This document shows positions 45,069-56,988 of a DNA stretch of 64,000 nucleotides, one piece after another (position 1 is the first letter of the stretch; each line of letters starts with the position of its first letter). The translations under genes and the position numbers were made by a program. Source of the stretch: Viola odorata. Its lineage: Eukaryota; Streptophyta; Magnoliopsida; Malpighiales; Violaceae. The notes beneath the pieces were generated by a model. It was given only the letters and a program-made list of their open reading frames with translations, was not told where the DNA came from and made no database searches. The stretch is from NCBI GenBank assembly GCA_963691705.1, contig OY829539.1, positions 41,425,656-41,489,655 on the forward strand. The letters run 5' to 3'.

Positions 45069-47239
45069 TCAATTATATTTCAATTTGTAAGCAATAATTC
45101 TAGTCTTTTTTTTCTTTTTATAGAGTCCGAATAAGAACACGAATGCGCTCAACTCTAATAAAACACGCCGACTACATTTTAAGCAAGCCACACACCAAGT
45201 TTTTAAGGAATATGGTCCAACAAATGAGCACCGAGAGATAAGAGTAAGTTTTTTTCTCTCTCAAATTTAACACGTCACCCAAAAGTCGGGTATAAATTAG
45301 GCACCATGTCTCCTTGTTTGGCTTGGGCAGATATTTATGCTTAGCCGAGAGCTTTGAGGTCATGGATTGGATAATCCAAATTTCCAGAATGAATTATCTG
45401 TCACACGCCACACGCAGCATCCACCTACAAGATTCATTCCATCATTTTTACAAGGTTAATTAACGCACTTCTGTGAAATGAATATTATAACTCTTCTTCT
45501 TGTTTGCATATTTAGTATTTGATTAATTGCAGTGGTATCTTTATTTGCTTTGCTTGTACAATTGTATCTTTATTTGGTTCAAAGTTTTTCTTTTTTGCAG
45601 CAATTTTTTTTTTGACGTGACAGTTTTTTACTGACGTGGTAATTTTTTTTGACGAAATACATAAATTATCTTTAACAGTGAGGGAAGGTAATGAAACAAA
45701 AATATACAAGTCTTGGGGGTCAATTAATATATAAATAGTCTAAGAGAGTGATTAATTAAAACAATAAAATTCAATTTTTTTTTTCATTACCCATTTTAAA
45801 AGTATTTTTTATGTCAATTTGGAAGAAAAAAAATGTTGATTTTTGAAATAAATTTTGAAAACATTGGGCATGTAGATTTGCACTAATTTAGCAAATAAAT
45901 CCTTCCATTGCCAATTTTATTTATCTTAATAATAAATCTAACATTTTTAACAAAAATTAAATTTCATAATTGACAATAATAAAAATAAACATTTTTTTTT
46001 TTAATAACCACCACCAACTTTTTATCACTAAATGAACTTATATTTTGTGGATCAATCAATATATGTAAAAAGAATCTAAATCTATTTAGACTTTCAAAGA
46101 AACACGTTCCTTAGCATTAGCAATGGCATTTTTCTTAGGATTGAAGAAGCGGCTCAAAGAATAGCAAGTACAAGTGGCGTAAGAACTTAACTCAAATAAG
46201 CTTGAAATTATTTCTTTAAGATTGAAGACTAATTTCATCATCGTATTATTTTGACTATTATCGAAGAGGTGGAATCCAAATTGCTTCTTGATGAAATCCT
46301 CCTCCATCCCTATAAGGATGACCGATGGTCTAAGAATACAACTCCATTTTCCAATATCAAAGTTAGGGTTTGAAGAATGATCATTTTGCTGTGTTTTGAA
46401 TTGATTTCAGATCTCAAAGGTGAATTTCTTCAAAAGCATCCTTTTCGGCATCGGTGATCCAAACAATGCCAATTATCATGCAGACAATAGAACTATCGAG
46501 AAATCTAGGTTAATTTCTTCAGATTCTTTGATGCAGAGAAGAAACACCAAAAGCTATCAAAATCATGGAACTCCAACATAAAGACAGGCAAGGAACGCGT
46601 TTGAACCAAATGCTACTCCAATACCAATAAGCTAAATATAATCATGGTTGTTAATGTTGCAGATAACACAATCTCACAAAGTAGAAAAAAAACAAGAATG
46701 GACTGCCATCCATTAAAACCAAAGATGGCTTGCTATGGTCTCTCAAGGGAGTACATGGAGATCCTCCCACTGTCAACCATGCCTACAAATTATAGAGGAA
46801 CTTCAATGATATCTCAAATTCCAAGTTACTTACCTTTAGCATGCAGACATTAATCACAATTGCTTTGAGCCATTTTCACCCCACCCTAAAATAACAAAAT
46901 GTAGCAGGAAGAAAATAAACTAAAGAAAAAAGAGTGTTCAGGATCAATACATTGGAAATAAAAATATCATAAAACATACTGAATGACACATTTCTAAAGG
47001 CACAAACAAGCTTATCTTACAAAATAGATATACAAAGCAAATATATGAGTAAACTTGAATATAGGAATTGCAGATTGACAAAATAATGTACACAGAACAG
47101 AGAAAGGATAAGAAAAGGAAGCCTGAGAGCTGCGTAACAAAGAAAGGGTGTAGTTCATATTCCAGATACCTGTAGCTGCATTATTTGTATGCTTTCTGGA
47201 TATCAGATTTGGAACTATCCTGCCTAGTCCAGTAGAAAG
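45069..47239. other. intergenic region without recognised genes
   Basis: AT-rich. A minus-strand ORF at 46086-46307 (73 codons) is the longest minus-strand ORF here; it has no recognisable domain. No element ends were found. Confidence 0.3.
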
Positions 47240-47836
47240 TACCTAATTGGCATGGCGAAAAGATGTTTTCCCTTGCCCAGGCTCGAGCTTTTCTTCTACC
47301 TGCAGACACTATATGCAAATTCTGGATAAAGATAATACCAACTCTTGCAGTTCAGCTCACCGGAAGGTGTGTCTTTACCAGGCTCTCCACATACCGATGA
47401 ACCTATACAAAGAAGGTATACCAAGTGATGGAAGTTTTAGTTTTTTATCTTCCTCAAAATTGCAAGAGAAATATATGAATCCTTTGGAACTATTTTCTTT
47501 ATTTCTCAGTATAACCTCAGAATTCAACCAAATCCCAATTAATTGGACAGTCCCCCGAAATGGCCCAATACGGAATTTTTTCGTCCAATGTCCATCCACA
47601 CCATAGTCTTCCATTGCCCATATTTGAACATATTCCATTGACTCATCACAAGAAATGGTAACTAATGATTCATTCAACACATCAAGCAATGAATCTCTAG
47701 AGCCCACTCTAGAACCCACTGCCGGAAATTTGTGAAATCTCTCATCGGCAATATCAAATGAAACAATGAAGTGAGTGTCCACATCATTATAAATATACCC
47801 ATACCAATGGAAAGACCCCTTGAAGAAGATTGGAGA
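47240..47836 (-). pseudogene. F-box protein fragment (F-box-associated domain)
   Basis: A minus-strand frame from about 47836 reads FHWYGYIYND, VSFDIADERFHKFP, ESMEYVQIWAMEDYGVDGHWTKKF and a GIWLNSEVILRN segment, the order of the plant F-box-associated (FBA) domain. It meets a stop at 47375, and degraded sequence with VEEKLEPGQGKTSF continues to about 47240. The F-box itself and the N-terminal half are missing, cut at the junction with a gypsy remnant near 47836. FBA domains bind substrates of SCF ubiquitin ligases; this fragment cannot do so as it stands. Confidence 0.6.
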
Positions 47837-47840
47837 TTGT

Positions 47841-48371
47841 GACAGTTGATGCGAATCTTATACTTTTGCCACCTACCAGACCAATGACTCGTGCGAGGAG
47901 CAAGGAGTTGCAAGCGAAACTATCACAACTTATCTACAAGGAACTACAATCTGAGACACTCATCGAAGAAGCTGTGCTACGCGAGAAAGAGTCGCGACTC
48001 GTTATGCTCGTTATGGCCCAAAACATGATGTTGGACAGCGCTTAGCGGCATGCCACCAAGACGATTTTGGGTGAAAAGTGGCAGAGAACAGCGACATACC
48101 GCTAAGGAGGGAATTTTGGGCGAAATTGGGCAGAGAGCAGCGGCATGCCGCCAACGATGATTTGCTGGTTGCTTCAGATCGATGGCCAGCTTTGCGTCCA
48201 AGAAGGAAACTCCGAATTTCTAAGTTTTAATTAATTATTTTATTATTATTAACTAATTAGTTTGGATTTATTTTAATTAATTAATTAGGAATTCAATTAG
48301 AATTAGGACTTATAAGGAAAGTCCAAATTTATGTAAGGATTTTAGGGTTTTTCCTATTTAAAGGAGCCACC
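47841..48371 (+). mobile_element. gypsy remnant: polyprotein tail and LTR-like sequence
   Basis: A frame ending at 48045 contains RPMTRARSKELQAKLSQLI, a motif found at the end of many plant gypsy polyproteins. AT-rich LTR-like sequence follows (repeated TTAATTAATTA, AGGGTTTTTCCTATTTAAAGG). At 48372 it is cut by the LTR of the Ogre-like element, which evidently inserted here. Confidence 0.45.
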
Positions 48372-51230
48372 TGTTGATACCCGAATTTTGACGCTAGCAC
48401 GTTCAATCACCTGCAAAATAGCGTACCTACATTTTAACGCGCTTAATCAACTATAGTCGCTTTATTTTCACTTTTTTCACTAACCGTGAATGATCTCTCG
48501 GCCCAGCTCGATTCCTTTCGTATTCTTTCATTTTTATCTATCATTTTGGTTTTTTCGCTTTTTTTAGTCTTATTAGGTCCCAGACTAGCTTTTCGACACT
48601 TTGTCAAAATAAACGCGTTTAGAGAGTTGAGTTCGAATTTTTGTTCGCATCATCTCGTTCCTTATATTTTTCTGCACATTTTGGTTATCTTCGTTCGAAT
48701 TTATATTCGGTTTGGTAAAAACTCTTTTAAGTCCCGAACGAACATTTTCGACACTTGGTTAAAATAAATGCGTTTAGAGAGTTGAGCCTAAAATTTTGTT
48801 CGCATCATTTCGATCGTCATATTTTTCTCTACAACGCAGTTTCTTTCGTTCAAATTTCTCGCCAGTTTCGTCGCGCTGATAGATCGAGCCCATATTAATT
48901 ACTAAATACTTTTCTTTTCCTTCCTTTTGATCAACCGTTGGATTGGTTGACTGCTCACTTAGTCAACCATCCAACGGTCACCTAATTAGGCCAAACATCC
49001 CTTCTCTTTTCTTCTCCAGCAAGTCGTTCCTCCCTAAAATTCGAAGCCTCGTCATGGCTTCGAGAACCAACCTCGTCATAGCTTCTAGAAGGGAGCCTCG
49101 TCACTGCTTCTGGAACGTTGAGTCATTCCTTCCCGTTGTTTCCATTCGACTCCAACCGCACGAATCAAAAAAGGGACGCGTCACTCGACTTGCTCCCCAC
49201 ACATTCTACCCCTATAAATACCTCACTATTTACCACTCTGAAAGGCACGGGTTGACGCACCCTCTCATCATCAACATCAATCCAGCAGAAGGAAGCAATC
49301 AAAGTGAGTTTTTATCAAGCTTTCTCTCTCTAAACTCTCTTTAATTTTCGATTTTGCTTATAATGCATGAATAAATTGCTAAAACTTGCCTCATATGCTT
49401 AATTTTCATGCCAATTTCATTTCCCTTGCCTTAATTTGATTGTATGAGGTTTTGACTAATTAATAGCCATATATGCATGTTAAATAGCTTGTTTTTCACT
49501 CATAAAAATTGCCACTGTTTTGTTTAAAATTTCTTGCTGTTTTCGTGGGAGTGATCTGCTAACATGTTGTTGTGTTGATTGGGTCGGTTTTGGGAGTATA
49601 AAATCATGTTTTAATTTTCATGCTTAAATTGCTATTGTTGGGTTGATGGAAGAAGAAAGAAAGGAAGAAGGAGTGTAGGCGGGAAAGGAGAAAGGAAAGG
49701 TGATGGGCTTGATTTTATCACAAGCCCATCTTGGTTTTTAAATAAGGGCTGGGCTTGATTTCATCCCAAACCCAACCACTGTTTTGATCAAATAGTGAGC
49801 CCGACCTATTTAATTTTTGTACAAGAATTTCGTATGCGTATGATTAAATTTCCGTAAACTTTCATATTTAATTTTCGTATAATTTTTGCATGTTTATAAA
49901 TTGTTTAATTATTTTCATGTGTTTATTTTATATATGCAATTGTTCACATGATAATCGGTTTACTTGTATTTTCGCATGAGTTATTCATATGCTCACATGA
50001 TAACGACTTGTTCATGCCATGTTTAAATTATCGTAAAAATTCTAGTATGCTTGCATGTTATAAATAAATTGATTATTAGTTATGCCATGTTTAAATTGTT
50101 ATAAATTGTTCATATGCAATAAATGAATTTAATTGATTACTTGTTTGCCATGTCTAATTAATTGTTTACTCGTTTCCCATGTCTAGTTAATTGTTTATTT
50201 GTTTGCCATGAAAAAATTGCTTATTTGTTTATCGTGTTTATTTAATTATTTACTCGTCAAATTAAATAAATGTTGCATGTGCTCTTTATTATTTATTTAT
50301 TTTCGAACCATCGCTAATACTTTCAATTTGTAAGGTAGATCAAGTTCATGCCACGTAAGTACGCCCTTCTAAGTCTCTTTTATTTATTCAAAGTTTTCCG
50401 CAAATATTTTTCGTATACATGCTATATAGAAATGTTGAAAAACTCGTATCATAATTGTCTGCATGATATTTAAAACTGTTAGAAAATAAAATCAAGACAC
50501 ATGTTTACGTGTTTACATCACTTGCTTTTATGTCATGAACTTAATTATTTTGCATTGATATATGAGCATGGTGGCTTCGATCCCATACGGTTTATTTGCA
50601 TTCATTAAATTGGTATCGTGCTAGTTTTGCCATGATAGATCACGTAGTAATTAATTAATCATGCATGGCCCGATGATGATAAAGAGGGCTCTCGCTTTAG
50701 TAAAAAAAACCAACGATTAATCAGTCCCGACCAGAAATGATTAATCAGTCCCTACAGTCCCGATCGAAAATAACAAAACACTAAAGCAATGAATACCTCT
50801 GAGGGCCCATGGACAACTGGAAAGTGGCCCAATCTTCGTAGCAGGATTTCGTTTCACACTTTGCGATCATTTACTCCGTAAATGATTGAAAGGTGGCGCG
50901 TTTCCGTGCGCGGGATCGGACGACACTTTCCTGTTTCGTACTCATTTTCATGTCAAAAATGCTTTCCAAACACCTTTTTACCGGTAGCCTTTTAAGGATG
51001 TGACTTAGGTGCCTAACACCTTCCCAAGTCCATAATACGACCTCGAACCTTCGTTCTTTGGTTTAGACCACACGTGCCTTAGTTTTTTTACTTTTTATGT
51101 CATGACGATTAGGTTCCCTAAACCTTAGAAAATAGGGTGGTGACTTCATTGCATTATGCGAAGCATCCATTTATGCTTAGCATCCGTCCCGAACCTAAAC
51201 TCGTCTTTCGACCAAAAAAGGGGTGCGATA
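48372..51230 (+). repeat. 5' LTR of the Ogre-like element
   Basis: 2859 bp, TGTTGATACCC to GGTGCGATA. The expected terminal CA is TA here. TATAAATA at 49213-49220 is the likely promoter. In the 3' LTR the same box is at 63778-63785, displaced by a 12-13-bp length difference that includes an extra segment near 63657. Confidence 0.75.
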
Positions 51231-51231
51231 G

Positions 51232-51251
51232 TTTGGCGATTTCACTAGGGA
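51232..51251 (+). promoter_or_regulatory. primer-binding site of the Ogre-like element
   Basis: TTTGGCGATTTCACTAGGGA starts one base after the LTR end. It resembles the TGGCGACTC-type site of Ogre elements (reported as tRNA-Arg), with a few transitions. Confidence 0.6.
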
Positions 51252-52289
51252 CTTTAGGGTCGAAGCTGGTTTTAAGGTGTTTGTTTTTTGTTTACTTTCT
51301 TTAATAAACTGTTTTCGCGATTATTTGTTATACACTTTGATCAATTGTCATACTCGTGCATAGTGCCCTACACCCAAGGGACAATTACCAAATAGGCTTA
51401 TGAGGGTAGTAGTGACGCCCTAGGACACGTGTCTTGGGTAGTGTTCACCAACCCCACTCGGACGAACCCCTAAAATCAGTCGAAAGGTTGCCTGGTTCTG
51501 CAAGGAATCGGTTGACACTAGCCGATCCTTTAGGGACCATTCTAGGGTATCGTCTGAGAACTTTACGGCCGTTAGAAATTAGTCGACGACAAAAGTCTTG
51601 CATATACATCATTTTGTTTGTTAATAGCTTTGATTATCCTTTTTTTTTCACATGTGAATAAAAACGGTAGTAAAATAATTTATTCATTTTACTGGCACTT
51701 GAACTCTGTTCTTTTTTCCGCAAGACCCATTCTGCTTGTTCGAATGACAGTGCCTACGTTACTTTCACTTGATACTTTTGGGGGAAGAGGTTTTGAGAAC
51801 CAAAGCTGCATGATGGGATGCGTTGAAATCCGGTTGCATTCCCGATATTACGGCCAAGATTGGGATGGAGGAAGTGGTGATACAAAAAGGAGAGATTGTG
51901 TCATTAGAATATTTTTGAGCAAACAGATCCCGACTCCCAAGGTTGACGACTTCAAAAGAAAGATCATCCATCGGCTACCTACGGATTTTTATCTTTTCAC
52001 CCTATGAAACAATGTTCCTAGACTTTGTCTACAAACCTTTGGATAGAGCTAGATAGTAAATCCAACTTATATTGGTTGTACCATTTTTTTGACGGAAAAA
52101 TCAATGACAAAGTCCGTAATTATTCGGATAATCAGGAAATGCGTTTTTCTTTCTTTCACACATCCAAAGGACATCAATACGCTATCACCCATGATCAAAA
52201 TAACCTTCCCCAAAATAAACCACGTATAAAACAAACAACACAAAAGGCTAATCCTCGGGAGGAAAGCACACTCAAAGAAAAAAAGAAAA
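51252..52289 (+). other. leader region of the Ogre-like element
   Basis: Includes a segment shared with the inverted copy at 23.6-23.8 kb. An ORF at 51618-52007 has no recognisable domain and is followed by a short readable stretch to 52405. No gag motif. Confidence 0.35.
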
Positions 52290-54000
52290 AGAAAAACACT
52301 CAGAATGCAAGGATAGCCATTCCTTCTCGGTCTCAGCTGCGCGCTCTTTTATTTTGGCTGATATCGACACGATTGGCTCATAATTTCATCGCGGACAAAA
52401 CATGAAAGATGTTGATAATGGGCTAAAGTCTTTCCACACGAAATTTCCAATTTTTCTGGGTGATACCTCTCTCACAAATAATTTAGACGTGAAGATGGCC
52501 ACTTTTCTCAGTCTCGGCCGCGCACTCTTGTACCTTAGCCAATATGACTGCGATTGACTCCAGGTTTCCACTCGACTAAAACATGAAAGACGTTCGTAAA
52601 AAATGGAAGTTCTCCCTTACCAAATTTCAGAATTTTCTGGGCAGCACATCTCTCGTAAACAAATTCAGAATGTGAGGATGACTGTTTCTGCTCGGCCAGC
52701 CGCACACTTCTTTTACCTTGGCCAATATGACTGCGATTGACTCCAGGTTTCCACTCGAATAAAACACAGAAGACGTTCTTAACACATGGAAGTTCGCCTT
52801 TACCAAATTTTAGAATTTCCTGGGCAGCACATCTCTCGTAAAAAAATTCAGAATGTGAAGATGGCTGTTGCTGCTCGGCCAGCCGCGCACTCTTTTTACC
52901 TTGGCAAATATGACTGCGATTGATTCCAAGTTTCCACTCAACTAAAACATAAAAAATGTTAATAACACATGCAAGTTCTCCCTTATCAAATTTCATAATT
53001 TTCTGGGTAGCGCATCTCTCAAAAGAAATTTAAGAACGCAAGAACAACTGCTCCTTCTCTATCTCAGATACGCAAACATTTGTCTTGGCCAAAATAGATG
53101 TGATTTGCTCGGATTTTTCACTCAGATAAAACATGGAAGATGTTTATGACAGGTTTAAGTCTGCCCACACCAAATTTCAGAATTTTCTGGGCAGTACATC
53201 TCTCGCAAAAAATCAGAACGCAATGACAGCTGCTCCTTCTCGATCTCAGTTGCGCGAACTTTTATTTTGGCCAATATGGATATGATTTGCTCAGATTTTC
53301 CACTTAGAAAAAACATGAAAGATGTTGATAACAGGCTGAAGATTTCCCATACCAAAATTCAGATATTTTGGGGTAGTATATCTCTCGCGAAAAAAATCAG
53401 AACGCAAGAATAGTTGCTTCTTCTCGGTTTCAGCTGCGCGTTCTTTTTCCTTCGCCAATATCAATGCGATTTGCTCAGAGTTTCCTCTCGGATAAAACAC
53501 GAAAGACGTTGATAATGGGCTGAAGTATTTCCACACCAAATTGAAGAATTTTCTGGGTGGAGAATCTCTCACAAACAATTCAGAACGCAAGGACAGTTGC
53601 TTCTTCTCGGTTTCAGCTGCGCGCTCTTTTTCCTTGGCCAATATCAATGCGATTTCCTCGGATTTTCCTCTCAGTTAAAACACTAAAGACGTTGATAACG
53701 GGCTGAAGTATTCCCATGCCAAATTTCAGAATTTTCTGGGTGGAGAATCTCTCACAAAAAAATCAGAACGCAAGGACAGTTACTTCTTCTTGGTTTCAAC
53801 TGCGCGCTCTTTTTCCTTGGCCAATATCAATGCGATTTGCTCGGAGTTTCCTCTTAGCTAAAACACTAAAGACGTTGATAATGGGTCGAAGTATTTCCAC
53901 GCCAAATTTTAGAATTTTCTAGGTGGAGCATCTCCCACAAAAAATTTCAGAACGCAAGGACAGTTACTTCTTCTCGGTTTCAGCTGCGTGCTCTTTTGTT
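52290..54000 (+). repeat. tandem array, about nine units of ~183 bp
   Basis: Each unit contains a core near AATTTTCTGGG (at about 52449, 52630, 52814, 52988, 53170, 53350, 53547, 53729 and 53912), then CAGAACGCAAGGACAG, a TTCTCGGTTTCAGCTGCGCG stretch and CTTGGCCAATAT. Units differ at many positions. Minus-strand ORFs inside follow the repeat and are not taken as genes. Confidence 0.8.
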
Positions 54001-54290
54001 GTGACCAAACCTCTCCTTGTAGCGCCGATCCGTGGGTTTCATTGATAGCATCCAAGATCACATCTCGTCGAGTGGAATGAATAAAAGCTTCCTTCGTATC
54101 TTCACTGAAGTGTCATCTTCTCATTCGCCCTGAAAGTATCAAGTGAAATTGTGGCCGAAAGAGTGAATAAGCAGCGTGGAGGCCTCGGGATTGCATGTCA
54201 TGCATGTTATCAGTTATACTCATTATTATTTTCTTTTTCAGGATAAACGATGACTCCTAAAAAGTGAGCTATCCCCACGCTTTCGTCAAA

Positions 54291-55465
54291 AGTCGTGTGG
54301 CGGCTGAAACCCCACTTTTCAAAAAAAATCATGTGGTGGTTTATACCCCACATTTCAAAAAAATCGCGTGGTGGTTCACACCCCACATTTCAAAAATCGT
54401 GTGGCGGTTTAAACCCCACATTTCAAAAAATAATGTGGTGGTTTAAACCCCACCTTTCAAAGAATCACGTGGCGGTTTAAACCCTACCTTTCAAAAAATC
54501 ATGTGGCGGTGTAAACCCCACCTTTCCAAAAAAAATCGTGTGGCGGTTCATACCCCACATTTCAAAAAATCATGTGGTGGTTTAAACCCCACCTTTCAAA
54601 AAATCAAGTGGCGGTTTAAACCCCACCTTTCCAAAAAATCATGTGGCGGTTTAAACCTCACTTTTCAAAAAAAATTGTGTGGCGGTTCACACCCCACATT
54701 CGTGTGGCGGCTTAAACCCCACCTTTCAAAAAATCGTGTGGCAGTTTAAACCCCACCTTTCAAAAATCATGTGGCGGTTTAAACCCCACCTTTCAAAAAA
54801 ATCATGTGGCGGTTTAAACCTCACCTTTCAAAAAATCATGTGGCAGTTTAAACCCCACCTTTCAAAAATCGTGTGACGGTCCAAAACCCCACCTTTCAAA
54901 AAATCATGTGGCGGTTTAAACCCCACCTTTCAAAAAATCATATGGCGGTTTAAACCCACCTTTCCAAAAATCATGTGGCGGTTCATACCCCACACTTAAA
55001 AAAAAAATCGTGTGGCGGTTCATACCCCACATTTCAAAAAATCGCGTGGCAATTCACACCCCACAATTATAAAATCATGTGGCAGTTTAAACCCCACTGT
55101 TCAAAAAATCATATGGCGGTTTAAACCACACCTTTCAAAAAATCGTGTGGCGGTTCACACCCCACATTTCAAAAAAATCGTGTGGCGGTTCACACCCCAC
55201 ATTCGTGTGGCGGTTTAAACCCCACCTTTTAAAAATCGTGTGGCGGTCCAAAACCCCACCTTTCAAAAAAAATCGTGTGGCGATTTAAAACCCTACCTTT
55301 CAAAAAAATTGTGCGGCGGTTAAAAACCCCACATTTCAATCTTGTGCGGTGGTGCAAACCCCCACTTTTCATCAAAAATTTTGTGGCGGTTCAAACCCCA
55401 CTTTTGGTCAAAATTTTGTGTGGCGGTTTACACCCCCACTTTTCGTCAAAAAAATTTAATCCGGC
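54291..55465 (+). repeat. tandem array, 35 units of ~34 bp with a palindromic core
   Basis: The unit is about 34 bp, GTGGCGGTTTAAACCCCAC followed by a TTTCAAAAAATC-type spacer. I count 35 units from 54295 to 55462. GGTTTAAACC is a perfect palindrome, and the outer GTGG/CCAC extends the potential hairpin. Since 34 is not a multiple of three, the reading frame rotates, so the repetitive ORFs here are not genes. Confidence 0.9.
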
Positions 55466-55479
55466 GATTCACCCCCCGC

Positions 55480-56536
55480 TTTCTCCAAATTTTGATCGCA
55501 AGGAAGCTTCACCAAAAGTCGAGCCTACGACTATAAACAAGGGCGCTTCGTGGGAGGCAACCCATGTGTTCTTTTCAATATTTCTATTTTTTCGTTAATT
55601 TTAAATTCAACATCTAGGGATACCTTTTCCCTATGAATTTACTATTTAATTGTCTCTTCATTTCAGGTGCAACGAGACTTGTAAACTTGGGGGCAAGCCG
55701 AGGTTTAAATGTAGGAATACACGATATTTCTAACATTATCATTTGCTCTTTCTTTTTCCATTTGTTGCTGCTTTTGTGGTTGCTTCCTTCCTATTTGCAG
55801 AGTACAGGTACGCTTCAATGGAAATACAACATACAATCATTGGGTCTTCGATGACAACATCATTGTAAAACCCTCGCCAATGGGTCTCTGATGAAAAAAT
55901 CGTTGTAATGCCCTCGTCTTGGAATCAATATCGAATAGAGAACGTTACCACTCCTCAATCATGGGTCTTCGATAAGAAATCGTTGTAATGCCCTCGTCTT
56001 GGGTTTTCATCAAAATCCGATCAACATCGAATGGAGTACGTTACCACTCCCCAATTAATTTCGTGCGGCGGTCCATTTCCCCCACCATTACATCAAGGTC
56101 CGAAGTTTGCGGTATCCCCGCTCGGATCACATCTCTTCCTCAAAGTCCGAATTTTGCGGTATCCCCGCTCGGATCACATCTCTTCATCAATGTCTGAATT
56201 TTGCGGTGTCCCCGCTCGGATCTCTTTTTGCGTCCATATCCTAATATTGCAGTGCCCCCATTCAGATCTAAAACTTACCTCGTTGCACCCCACCATCAGG
56301 TAAGTTGTCATTTACGTTTCCACAATCTAACTTTTCGCAATTTAAACTTTCCGCAATTTATGTTTTCGCAATTTAAATCCACACTTTACGTTTCCACAAT
56401 TTATGCTCCTATATCAGCATGTACATACGCATGTGTATGCACGTCATGTTTGTGAACTTTCTAAGCTTTATCAAAAAAATGTTGCTTTGCAAAAAAAAAA
56501 AAAAGAAGAAAACAAATAGAAAGAAAAGCAAAAATC
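55480..56536 (+). other. interior of the Ogre-like element, with a ~47-bp repeat
   Basis: 55490-55690 matches the inverted copy at 23.2-23.4 kb. The segment from about 55675 to 56070 (starting GAGACTTG, with GGGGGCAAGCCGAGGTTTAAAT) recurs at 61.88-62.17 kb. Between 56096 and 56270 a unit with TTTGCGGTATCCCCGCTCGGATC occurs about four times. No gene is supported. Confidence 0.55.
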
Positions 56537-56988
56537 CTAGGCCCTGTTTACCTCAGGGAATTTTTTTTTTCGAAAACGTGTTTACCTCGCGTTGTTTTCA
56601 TTTCGGAATGAAAACTCATGTGTAAGTTTTGAAAACACCAAAAACCTGTTTTCAAAATTTTACAAAGGGACCTCTCAATTTGCAAAACTCGGTTCTCCAT
56701 TTGCAACTTTACCCCTTACTCATCTCTACCTCCTCTTCGCGAAATGCTTTCTCCACGTTCTTCGTCCTCATTCTTCCTCTTCATCTGCTCTCTTCATCTT
56801 CTTCCTCTTCTTGCGTTCCTCTTCTCTTCTCCCTCCGACGTCGGCCTTCTTCTCCACTCTCGGCTCCGTCCGACTGCTCTCGGTCTCGGCTGCTCCTCCT
56901 CCACCACCCACCAAAACCCTAGGTACCAGTTTTAAGGCATTAACACGCAAACAGCTTTCGTCATCGTCGCTTGATATCTCCGCAAGCA

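Noticed and set aside
48486..49344. ORFs in the Ogre-like LTR
   Set aside because: They recur in the other LTR at 63.0-63.7 kb with changed ends, as expected for non-coding LTR sequence.
54291..55465. Regular short repeats resembling a CRISPR array
   Set aside because: The whole 34-bp unit repeats without unique spacers, no cas genes are present, and the setting is a plant retroelement.
54264..55598. Overlapping ORFs encoding W-F-K-P-H-L-S-K repeats
   Set aside because: They follow from a 34-bp repeat that rotates through all frames; there is no start-site or gene context.
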